DNA of 23,509 nucleotides from Rhodocollybia butyracea (taxonomy: Eukaryota > Basidiomycota > Agaricomycetes > Agaricales > Omphalotaceae): positions 1 to 23,509 of the forward strand of contig JADNRY010000858.1 of the NCBI GenBank assembly GCA_015501585.1, in the 5' to 3' direction. A model generated the notes under the pieces. The model worked only from the letters and a program-made list of their open reading frames with translations, did no database searches and was not told the origin of the DNA. The position numbers and the translations under genes are program-made. Below are positions 10,625 to 18,969 of this stretch, in pieces (position 1 is the first letter of the stretch; every line of letters starts with the position of its first letter).

Positions 10625-10978
10625 TACTAGTAGGCCTATGTATAGTATTTGATACATTCAATATAACTGTATTTTTGTAGACAGTTGATATAACTGCCCT
10701 TGTGCATTAGATATGACTGTCCTGACACAGTCAAGGCTACTGCCTAAGACAGTTATGACTACTGCCCTGGGACAGTAATGGCTACTGTCTAGACAGTAAG
10801 GATTACTGTCAAAAGACAGTTCTTGGGAATGCAGTCAGGAATCCTTACTGTCTTTGCCAGTAATCTTGGCTGTCTGAGACAGTAATACTGCCTGTCTAGA
10901 CAGTACTATTTGATGTCTTGTACAGTCAGATTTAATGTCTTTTAGGTGGTTATATTACTGTCTTCCCTTCCAGCAGTG
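10625..10978 (-). repeat. Right terminal region with subterminal GACAGT/ACTGTC repeats
   Basis: About twelve exact GACAGT or ACTGTC hexamers lie between 10675 and 10970, several as tight palindromes such as CTACTGTCTAGACAGTA. The region ends in the inverted CACTGCTGGAAGGGAAG terminus and is the inverted relative of 6651-6945, though divergent in detail. Confidence 0.65.
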
Positions 10979-11156
10979 TATAGTAGTTATGTTTGTTTTA
11001 GCCAAAGTAGTCACCTGGTACCACTTCTAAGCAATGTAACTACTACTTACACTGCTTGGATGTTGATGTATTCAAAAGGGAGTTTTATTGTAAGCAGGGA
11101 ATGCGTAGGCGAAGATCACTTACATATATTGACTTTTAGGATTTAACACGTTAAAT
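10979..11156. repeat. Short diverged satellite segment between two insertions
   Basis: Joining its right end to the sequence after 17103 gives GACTTTTAGGATTTAAC, then ACGTTAAAT, then CCGTACCAGC. This resembles a satellite unit (GACTTTTAATGCATTAAG..GTACCAGC). GCGTAGGCGAAGATCACTTAC also resembles the unit GTAGGCGCTTACAG. It is the piece of array left between the CACTA-like element and the two-gene element. Confidence 0.5.
11148..11156. repeat. Target-site duplication, left copy
   Basis: ACGTTAAAT directly abuts the outermost base (T, 11157) of the left terminal repeat and is identical to 17095-17103 on the far side. Confidence 0.92.
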
Positions 11157-11420
11157 TAGGCCTGTTACAGTCCCCTCTATGAGGTTGACGGCTTAAGCGA
11201 GAAACCTCGATAGAGGGGCCTGGAAACCGGCTCCGGACCGTAGCACAGACTTTTAAACAGCTTTGACCGATCCTTAATTAGCTTAACCTCGATTTGGGCA
11301 AAGCGGATGGGAATTTTTGAATGTATTGAAACCGTTCCGTGAATTCCGTTCAGCGTTATTTTCTTCCGTCTCGCTCAGCTTGTCCAGCATTTTCGACGTG
11401 TCGCGCGCGCAACAACGCGT
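11157..11420 (+). repeat. Left 264-bp terminal inverted repeat
   Basis: Starts TAGGCCTGTTACAGTCCCC and matches the complement of 16831-17094 base for base except at one site (GAATTCCG here, GAATTCTG there, a CpG to TpG change). Identity stops abruptly after ACAACGCGT. It contains a subterminal hairpin and the ATG at 11317. Confidence 0.95.
11172..11218. promoter_or_regulatory. Subterminal hairpin inside the terminal repeat (mirrored at 17033-17079)
   Basis: CCCCTCTATGAGGTT (11173-11187 region) pairs with AACCTCGATAGAGGGG (ending 11218), with a single bulged base and a 16-nt loop. It lies 15 bp from the tip and is duplicated at the other end, so it is a candidate transposase recognition site or cleavage structure. 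The role is inferred. Confidence 0.6.
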
Positions 11421-14400
11421 CGATAAGAATATAAATCGTTTTTCAACACTACAACCAATGAATTCTCAACCTTTATTCCAATTTGTCTCGAATACAGCTC
11501 CGATTACACCAGATCCCAGCGCATTACAGCGTTCAATCTCACAACCTATGACCTTTGGCACCGGCCCAGCTTTAGTACCAAAAACTCGAAGAAGAAAACA
11601 GAAATCTGCGGCATTTAAAGTTCCAAATTATCCTATCCGAAACCTTGCCAACCAAAGCCAATCACTTGCCAACTCATTGTTTCCGCAATCACCTACTTTG
11701 ACACCGATTATAGGACTAGGACTTGACGAGCCTTTCCTAGAGAACGGAAATGGTTCCCAGTTACCACTAGGCAGCAGTTTATTTTCCAACCTTGCTCACA
11801 CCGAATCACTTTCAAATTCCACCAACACTCATTCATTCTCCCAGTTTCCATCCACTCCAGTTACTCCAGCACTCTCATCATCATCTTGGTCGGAGCCATC
11901 AAGCTCTCCCAAAACTTTTCTGCACACGCCACAGTCTGCATATAGCTCGTATTCACGTCCTCTTGTTAATTTCGGTGACTCTCCTCCAATGCCAATCCCA
12001 CCATCTATATCCCGCTCCACATCAGTGTCAATGACCCAGCTTGCACTAGATGAGCTACATAAAATAGGACTATCACCGTTCGAGTTTATTTCCACATTAC
12101 TTGACCCCATGCACGAGCAATTTTCCCTCAATCGTAATGCATTTTTTCGCCATGACTCAAAGGTTATTCCCCAGCTTCTGACTCGGATATTCGACCATCC
12201 AGTCGGAAACAGCATCTTTATGAACTGGTTACCACTGGATATGCTTCGTAATCTTTTTTGTTCACGTATTTCTCAGCAGATGGTGTCTGCAAAGGAGAAG
12301 TTCCATATGACTACCAAGGAATTCAATCTAAAATTTCTCCACTCTTATGATCTGCGCAGAGATGTAGGTGAATTTGCCAACGAGAACATGGGCGACTGGA
12401 TGGCTGTACTGAAAGCGGCTACTGGCTGCTTAGATTCAGATAAGAAGACAAGCGAAACAGAGATGGTAACAAATTTACGCATCGTTTTCATATTCACTTC
12501 CACTCACTAGATATTCAGGGCCGTCTTGTTATGACATGCCAAGCAATGAACATGCTATCCTTGCAGTGTTCGCAGTTACAGTACCTCCTTGGAATGTTTG
12601 CTTGGGTCACAGGAACTTCAAAGCAGACTATCGAGGTCTTGGACACTGCTGGTCTGTCCGTTTCGTATCCGACTATCCTTAAGACAATTGGGACTATGGC
12701 TGATGATAGCGTCGCTCTCGCCTCTGAACTCTCGCACAAGCCCCATGTCTTCACCTATGACAATATGGACATCTCGTCTTCAGAACACGTTGAACAGACA
12801 AAAGATGCTGTTTCAAAGGTTCGATCCGGCTGCTTTTGTTTGGTTTACGGATGCTATGGTGTGAAGGACCGTAAACATATGCTATTAGCACCGATTCTCA
12901 AGAATTTACAGAAGGTTGTGCCTCTACGAGTCCGTGATATCCGTGCACAACAAGCTCAATCCCTTGCGTATCATCACCAATGCCTCATTAATATCATCCA
13001 TTCCCTGGGCCGCAATTTGAAACAGTTCAAGTCTGTAATTTCCGATCCTGATCTACAGTACCAACCTCGTCGTCCACTTCCCTCTGGTTTGAAGACTATC
13101 TTTGCGGCACTTCGTGCTACAACTATCGAGGAGAAAACTATCAATGGGAACCTGTTAAATCAAGAAAACTTCTACATTGAACAGATGCATCGCGACCCAT
13201 TCGATCCGAATCTATCGTTATATGGTATTCCTTCTATCAATGATCAGTTAACAAACTCTCGCATTCGTAGTTGTCTCATATCGCGGACAGGCGATATTAA
13301 TGGTTGGGCACGACGTGAGGTATTTACACTTGGTATTGCACCGCTCCATGCTTGTATGAACCTCTCATGGGGATTGCGTGCAAAGCATTACGGATCTGTG
13401 AGCACCCCAGGAAGTTTAGCCTGGTTTTTTGCTATCATGGAGAAGAAGCGACTTGCAGGTGAAAAACCAGACTACCATGCACTAACATCTGCACTCCGCC
13501 AAATCCTTGATGGGATATTGATTAGTTGTTGGAAAAAAGAATGCGGATATGGCTCCCTGGACGAGTTCGCAGATGCCCAACCCGGAGCCATGGAGCTGAA
13601 GACGATTGCAACAACTATTCTCAATAAATATTGCACCTCCTTCCCCGAAAAAGAAAACGAAGACTCTATCTATCCTGTTTCTGCTACAAGGTCAGAAGAT
13701 TCGGTTCCTGACATTTCTCCTGATGATATCTGCCATCGAAATCTGCGTCTATTGGTGCGAGACTTGCTTGTCTTGCTTGAGCTTATGACTGCTGTCTCTC
13801 ATGGCGACTTCGGGAGGATCGAGGACTTGCTTCCAGACCTTGCTGCAATGTTCCGTAGCATAGGCTCGAACAAGTATGCAGTTGAGTGTATTGGGCTAAT
13901 GTACAATCTTAAATATGTATGGCCATCGGAATACGCGTACGTTCATTTGATATTCAACTTATAGGGGATGCTGATAGCCTTGTACAGGGATATCATGCGT
14001 GATAACCATCTTGTCAAGGTCTCTGGATTAGTTGCACATTTCATGGGTATTGATATGAATATTGAGCATAATATCGGATATGTGAAGGTAAGCTCGCAGT
14101 TTCATGCAAGTGGTAAAATCTCATTGAATATAGGACTTGTATGGCGCAAAGGGTATTTACGGCGTCTGGGATCTCCTTGCAGACGTCTCCGCTGCAATTG
14201 TCCCAGCTCAAGACTGCAAGAAGAAAGTTCAGAAAATGATGGATACATCTTATCAGAAGAGAGGCCACAGTAATGTTGACACCTCGGCTTTGGTATGGGA
14301 TGTTTCTCGAGCCGTCGATGGAGAGAACCTGTTAGACTATGATATCACTCGGAAGACAGACACCATGCGGAAACATACCTTGGTCCCTGACCTCTGCGCT

Positions 14401-14562
14401 GACGGATATCAGAAGCTGAAAGCGACTATCGGAAGCTTCAATAAACGGATGAAGGCTCAGTGGGGAAAGGATCCAGAAACTGAACCAGTTCGTGAGGTGG
14501 AGGATGATCCCACACTTCCTCCGATGGAATGGGCAGACCCTAATGAACTAAATACTGACTGA
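11317..14562 (+). CDS. DUF6589-type protein, candidate transposase of the element
   Basis: Proposed exons are 11317-12465, 12519-13916, 13965-14087 and 14134-14562, about 1,033 residues. All junctions are GT-AG and keep phase, with introns of 53, 48 and 46 bp. The N-terminus is encoded by the terminal repeat and leads into a Ser/Pro/Thr-rich, probably disordered region (about residues 35-240). A helical block with DELHKIGLSPFEFISTLLD follows. The core has features I associate with DUF6589: FTYDNMD (Asp about 464), NDQLTNSRIRS (Asp about 625), then GIAPLHACMNLSW and HGDFGRIEDLL...NKYAVE (Glu about 839). Asp-Asp-Glu in this order suggests a DDE nuclease; that is inference. The second intron is uncertain: without it, the frame reads through WPSEYA to one in-frame TAG at 13962-13964 and then stays open. 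An ATG at 11458 is an alternative start. It converges on the helicase gene. Confidence 0.8.
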
Positions 14563-14600
14563 GACGAATAGACTTGTATTCTTGCGTATGTATGTAGAAA

Positions 14601-16825
14601 TCAAGTCCTACGTTTACGTTTGGTAGTACGAACTTGAACAGGATACAACATATCAAACGCATTAATCACTTGAAAAATTCCCGGTGCCCAAAGAACTGCA
14701 AAATCACTACCAACTTCTTCGTCTAAAGCTGCTACAAGGTCCATGTGAGAATTAAGGTAAATCGGGTGTATCTTGCACAAGGTAGCAAGTTCGGAGTCTG
14801 AGATTATCAGATACTCGGGGACAACACCAGATATTGGGTTGCGTTCATGCTCTACCCTACGCCAACGTAACAGTCGCGCCCTCAGTGGTTTCCTATGACG
14901 CGTTGTACGGACCTTTAATCCTGCTTCAGTATCTTGTTCATCCAGATTAACTACAGGCTCGTCAAGTGCTTTGCGTTTCGTCAAGTTCGGCTCAGGAGCA
15001 GCAACATAGATAGGACCAGGGAGATGGTCTTGAAGTTGAAATTCGTTGTCGGTGTGTGCAGACCCATCACAACAAAATGTGAGGTAGTCAAGACCTGTAT
15101 TATATGTTAGAACTCGGTAAGGATAAGGTAAAATTTGACATACGTGAGGGAGAGCAGTTGGCAAAATAATTAGCTTTGTATTCTCGGATACATGGTGCAA
15201 GTATAGCAGCAATTCCTGAGTGCGGAACACGTTCACGTTTGTTTGAGCCAAGCTTGAGTACAGTGCGAGGATGATCTGGGTCATTGTGAAAAGGAAGGGA
15301 TTCATCGTTGAACTCTTCAAGTTTAACGTTGAGAACCCAAGGTTCAAATAGCGTAACATGAATACCACCGCGTTCATCGCGATCTCCCCGGCCTTTGCGC
15401 TGATCGCTCTCGCTTTCATCCACAATACCTACATTCACCGTTATACGTACATCAGGAAAATCCACTCCCTAGATAACATTTTAGATTCACACTATTGCAT
15501 AAATGATACACATACTGTAGATTCAGCGGAGGTAGCACAAAGGATACGACAAGATCCGTCAGGCCGCGTAAACTCATCATGCGCTATCTGCAGGTACTGT
15601 GGAGACATTGTACTGTAGTAATGCCGAACAAATCCAGTACCTCGAAACTGTTCTGGAATATGTTTATCCAAGTATCTTGAAACACGAAGAGCAAGAGCAT
15701 TGCTATCGAAGAACAGCAGGACTCGAGGCTGATCTTGAAGCGAGCCGTTTGTAGGAAACGGAGAGCGAATGAAGCATAGATAGTTTTGCAACACATCAAA
15801 ATTTCCGACAACACAGTGACGTGCATAGATTATGCTTGGTCGGTTGGTGCATTGTTGTACGAGTGAGTATTCAGATCCAAGAAAGGACGATTCGAGTGTA
15901 TGTTTGACATGGTCGGGGCAAGTTGCGGTAAATGCATTCCATATGAGTGTTCTCGGCAAGGTAATTTTGAGCTCAGAAAATCGACCCCATGATGGTCTAA
16001 AAGCAGATAAACCAAAGCGATCCCTTCCCAAGTAATGCACAAAATGTACTTCATCGATGTTGATGTGAAGGAGTCGTCGACGGAATGTATGGTCACGGAG
16101 GAGGAGAGCTAATCGAGTGAAATGACCTTCCGGTGATTTGAAGAGTTGCTCAGCCGTTACAATGAGATGCTGAGCGGTCCCGAGTTGTGAGGAATTAATG
16201 GCACCATCATGAATGTGTTTCTGTGCTAAAAAGTTAGCGAAGGGTCAGTACTTGATATTGCGGCTCGTACATACCTTCCAATACTCTTTATTTCGTGGTG
16301 TATCCTGATTTACAGCGACTGTATTGATGCCATACTTGTCAAGAAAAGATGTAACCTGTAAATGTACAACACGTCAGTACCATATCAGAACCTATATCCA
16401 GTGTCACACACCTGCATTGCCTGTAGTCTCTTCAGAGGAGATATGGTAATAGATACTCGGGTTGAGCCAGAGTTCTCAAGCAGCATCAGCAGTGCCATTA
16501 TGTGCGTCTTCCCAAATCCTGTTCCTGCAATTACCAAGGAATTTCCTGTCTTTGAAGCTAAAGCTGCTTGCAGCTGCAACTGCTTGGGAATTTCAGCACC
16601 ACGAGAGGCATAGTACATCAACAAGCATAGTCTCAATGCGAGAGTTTGTTCGGTCGTTGGTTCTGAGTCGGATGATGAGAGCGAAAGTATAAAGCCAAAT
16701 GGAATACGGAGTTTGATGTGTTCGTCAAGAGCGTTGTATTTAGAAATTAGGTTGTTATGCGTGTCTTCTCTAAGTTCATCCAGAAAGAGGCAAAGTGGCA
16801 AAGGAAATATGTGATTTTGTGCCAT
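14601..16825 (-). CDS. RecQ-like DEVH-box DNA helicase
   Basis: Proposed exons, 5' to 3' on the minus strand, are 16825-16412, 16355-16275, 16220-15516, 15468-15144 and 15094-14601, giving about 672 residues. All introns are GT-AG (56, 54, 47 and 49 bp) and phases agree. All superfamily 2 motifs are present in order: Q motif PKQLQLQA, Walker A AGTGFGKT, motif Ia SPLKRLQAMQ, TAEQLF, DEVH (IDEVHFVH), motif III FTATCP, LLFFDS, ATSAESTGVDFPDVR, and motif VI QRKGRGDRD. A CCDG segment (DYLTFCCDG) may be part of a zinc-binding region. This would be an ATP-dependent 3'-5' DNA unwinding enzyme acting in the nucleus. The start is the first in-frame ATG (16825), just inside the inner edge of the terminal repeat. 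Similar helicases occur near fungal telomeres, but here the gene belongs to a TIR-bounded element. Confidence 0.9.
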
Positions 16826-16934
16826 ATTCAACGCGTTGTTGCGCGCGCGACACGTCGAAAATGCTGGACAAGCTGAGCGAGACGGAAGAAAATAACGCTG
16901 AACAGAATTCACGGAACGGTTTCAATACATTCAA
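16776..16934 (-). other. Upstream reading frame overlapping the helicase start
   Basis: The ATG at 16934 is the exact mirror of the ATG at 11317 that can start the DUF6589 protein. On this side it opens a 52-codon frame (MNVLKPFREF...) that runs out of frame across the helicase ATG at 16825 and stops at 16776-16778. If transcripts begin further out in the repeat, ribosomes would meet this frame first, which could lower helicase output relative to the DUF6589 protein. The transcription start is unknown. Confidence 0.45.
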
Positions 16935-17094
16935 AAATTCCCATCCGCTTTGCCCAAATCGAGGTTAAGCTAATTAAGGATCGGTCAAAGCTGTTTAAAA
17001 GTCTGTGCTACGGTCCGGAGCCGGTTTCCAGGCCCCTCTATCGAGGTTTCTCGCTTAAGCCGTCAACCTCATAGAGGGGACTGTAACAGGCCTA
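16831..17094 (-). repeat. Right 264-bp terminal inverted repeat
   Basis: Inverted copy of 11157-11420 with a single mismatch. It lies upstream of the helicase gene exactly as the left copy lies upstream of the DUF6589 gene, so both genes probably have the same promoter. No strong TATA box is seen; the T/A-rich stretch around TTTTAAAC and CTTAATTAGC is the only candidate. Confidence 0.95.
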
Positions 17095-17103
17095 ACGTTA
17101 AAT
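17095..17103. repeat. Target-site duplication, right copy
   Basis: ACGTTAAAT immediately follows the last base of the right terminal repeat (A, 17094) and matches 11148-11156 exactly. Confidence 0.92.
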
Positions 17104-18483
17104 CCGTACCAGCAGAGTATTATATCTGTATAGGCACTTATAAGCTTTAATGCATTACGAGGGAAGGTTGTTGAAGTGCATAGTACCAGTTATATTGAAT
17201 TGAGGACTTTTAATATATTAACTTGCCCGCTGAATATTACACTACTGGGAAGTTTTGATGCATTAAGAGGGAGGGTGTAGTAAGCATATACAGTACTACT
17301 GATATTGACTTTGAGGGTTTGAATGCATTAGGAGAGAAGCTGTAGGCGCTTACAGGCTCATGTTTCATATTTACATCAGGAAAAGCCGTTTTTGCCTAGG
17401 TGACCCCAGAGTGGCCTAAAGCAAACTAGGTGACCTATGAATGCTATGGCATCCTAGGAATTTGGGCTCGTCCCTTGCCAGTCAAGGCTCTTGAGGATTC
17501 CCTAGGGTATCCTAGGCAAACCCAGGGCAAGCCTAGGTTTGCCCAGGTTTGCCCAGGTGTTCCCCAGGTGTTCCCCAGGAGCACCTGGGCAAACCTGGGC
17601 AAACCTAGGCTTGCCTAGGGAATCCTCAAGAGCCTTGACTGGCAAGGGACGAGCCCAAATTCCTAGGATGCCATAGCATTCATAGGTCACCTAGTTTGCT
17701 TTAGGCCACTCTGGGGTCACCTAGGCAAAAATGGCTTTTCCTGATGTATTAACTTTTAATGCATTAGCTAGGTACCATAGCTGACCATTACATTGGTGTA
17801 GGCTCTTGAAAGTTTTAATGCATTGGGAGGGGGGCTGTAGGCGCTTACACTACTACTTTTATTAGATTTGGGGACTTTTAATGCATTAAGTATCTACCAG
17901 GCGGCTATTACACTACTTAGAAGTCTTAATGCATTAAGAGGGATGGTTTAGGCGCTTACAGTACTGCTGATATTGGATTTGAGGAGTTTAAATGCATTAA
18001 GTATGTACCAGCTGGCTATTACACTACTGAGCAGTTTTAATGCATTAAGAGGGAGGGTGTAGGCGCATACAGGCCAGTCCTATTGGATTTGAGGACTTTT
18101 GATGCATTAGGGATGTACCATAGCTGACCATTACATTGGTGTAGGCTCTTGAAAGTTTTAATGCATTGGGAGGGAGGCTGTTGGCGCTTATAGTACTACT
18201 TTTATTAGATTTGGGACTTTTAATGCATTAAGTATCTACCAGGCGGCTATTACACTACCGAGAAGTCTTAATGCATTAAGAGGGATGGTTTAGGTGCTTA
18301 CAGTACCGCTGATATTGGATTTGAGGACTTTTAATGCATTAAGTATGTACCAACTGGCTATTACACTACTGAGAAGTCTTAATGCATTAAGAGGGAGGGT
18401 GTAGGCGTATACAGTATACTGATATTGACTTTGAGGGTTTTAATGCATTAGGAGGGAAGCTGTAGGCGCTTACAGGCTCACGA
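17104..18483. repeat. Satellite built on the palindrome TTAATGCATTAA
   Basis: About 16-17 copies of TTTTAATGCATTA or close variants recur at alternating spacings of roughly 50 and 62 bp. Two unit types alternate: one continues AAGAGGGAGGGTGTAGGCG and then CTTACAGTACTAC, the other AAGTATGTACCAGCTGG and then CTATTACACTAC. A higher-order period of about 343 bp is visible: GTACCATAGCTGACCATTAC occurs near 17772 and near 18115. No coding capacity. The array is interrupted by the palindromic element at 17374-17746, and related units occur at 6535-6650. Confidence 0.85.
17374..17746. mobile_element. 373-bp near-perfect palindromic foldback element, CATCAG family
   Basis: Left and right arms are complementary over about 140 bp from CATCAGGAAAAGCC with one mismatch. 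An extra stretch of about 20 bp lies in the left arm, followed by more pairing through repeats of TTTGCCCAGG and CCTAGG. TA flanks both ends (17372-17373 and 17747-17748). It sits inside the satellite. Both strands show the same short open frame because of the symmetry; this is not a gene. Confidence 0.88.
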
Positions 18484-18969
18484 TGTCAGGTAGTAGTTGG
18501 GTTTTCGAGAATGTAGTGTGATTATGGGCTATCTAAGCGCCCGGGTAAGTACTTCACTGAACCGCATCAAAAGCTTCAAAAGCCGGCAGCGCCTAATCAA
18601 CTACTTTAGAATTAGTAATATGCAAATGATCACATGAAATGGCATGTCTGCCGAAGGTACGCGTATACAGACACTTGCGTGTCCCCCATATTTTGCTTAT
18701 TCATGCAGTAGGTCCGTTAGTAAGACAGTAGAATAATTTAATTGTACAGTATATAAACCCCCCAGTAGACAGAAATAAAAAAGTTCTTTCTTCCCCTCTA
18801 AATTGCCCCTCTAAGTCTATTCTTTTAGACTCTCAATAAAGTCTTGTTAGTGTATCCTGATTGGATTAGTTAGTAAGCTTCAGTCCAGCAAGAGCCTGGT
18901 AAATAGTTCTACTAATAATTCAAGTACACTGTTACTTACTCATTGAAAGTCTTGTATTCAGTTTAGTAT
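18484..18969 (+). repeat. 5' LTR and leader of retrotransposon A
   Basis: Begins TGTCAGG, a typical fungal LTR start, exactly where the satellite ends. It contains a TATA box (TATATAAA at 18750) followed by AATAAA at 18774 and 18835, the usual LTR order of promoter then polyadenylation signal. The 3' edge and primer-binding site are not certain. A short direct duplication (CAGCAAGAGCCTGGTA near 18882, CAGCAGAGCCTGGTA near 18979) straddles the start of the coding part. Confidence 0.6.
18750..18757 (+). promoter_or_regulatory. TATA box of LTR A
   Basis: TATATAAA lies 24 bp upstream of AATAAA and is followed by CCCCCCAG. It is the only strong TATA element in this LTR. Confidence 0.5.

Larger units (their letters stand above)
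6651..10978. mobile_element. 4.3-kb CACTA-like non-autonomous DNA element
   Basis: The two outer ends are inverted copies of CACTRCKGGAAGGGAAG followed by dense GACAGT/ACTGTC motifs. The left end is CACTACGGGAAGGGAAG at 6651 and the right end is its relative CACTGCTGGAAGGGAAG on the minus strand, ending at 10978. The flanks are TATA at 6647-6650 and 10979-10982, consistent with a 2- to 4-bp duplication. A CACTA terminus plus subterminal short repeats is the hallmark of the EnSpm/CACTA superfamily. I found no transposase inside; the interior holds other inserted elements and unidentified fragments. An alternative is two independent short elements in opposite orientation, but matched outer flanks favour one element. 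Confidence 0.62.
11157..17094. mobile_element. 5,938-bp two-gene DNA element: DUF6589-type protein plus RecQ-like helicase
   Basis: The element is bounded by 264-bp terminal inverted repeats (11157-11420 and 16831-17094) with one mismatch and a perfect 9-bp target duplication. It encodes two convergent genes that fill almost all the space between the repeats: a DUF6589-type protein (+) and a RecQ-like helicase (-). Both have complete key motifs and consistent short introns, and the near-identical repeats point to a recent insertion, perhaps of an autonomous element. Long terminal repeats and a 9-bp duplication recall Mutator-like elements, but no Mutator transposase (DDE with SWIM zinc finger) is present. 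I infer a DNA transposon that uses the DUF6589 protein as transposase and the helicase as partner. Alternatives: an element mobilised in trans, or a linear plasmid-like invader. Confidence 0.85.

Noticed and set aside
11792..12034. Plus-strand frame of 80 codons rich in His and Ser
   Set aside because: It is an alternate frame of the first exon of the DUF6589 gene.
11829..12215. Minus-strand open frame of 128 codons opposite the DUF6589 gene
   Set aside because: It mirrors a Ser/Pro-rich coding stretch; such antisense frames arise by composition.
14601..16825. Helicase as a subtelomeric telomere-linked helicase gene
   Set aside because: No telomere repeats are seen, and the gene lies inside a TIR-bounded element with a target duplication.
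16826..16912. Helicase start at the GTG at 16912 inside the terminal repeat
   Set aside because: GTG is not a normal start in fungal nuclear genes; the first in-frame ATG is at 16825.
11157..17094. Mutator (MULE) transposon identity from the long repeats and 9-bp duplication
   Set aside because: Neither gene has Mutator transposase motifs or a SWIM-type zinc finger, so only the insertion style agrees.
17430..17690. Two overlapping open frames, one on each strand, both starting MTYECYGILG
   Set aside because: They are mirror images created by the palindromic element, with no independent coding evidence.
17104..18483. Possible CRISPR-like array
   Set aside because: The 'spacers' are themselves repeated, spacing alternates, and the host is a eukaryote; it is a satellite.
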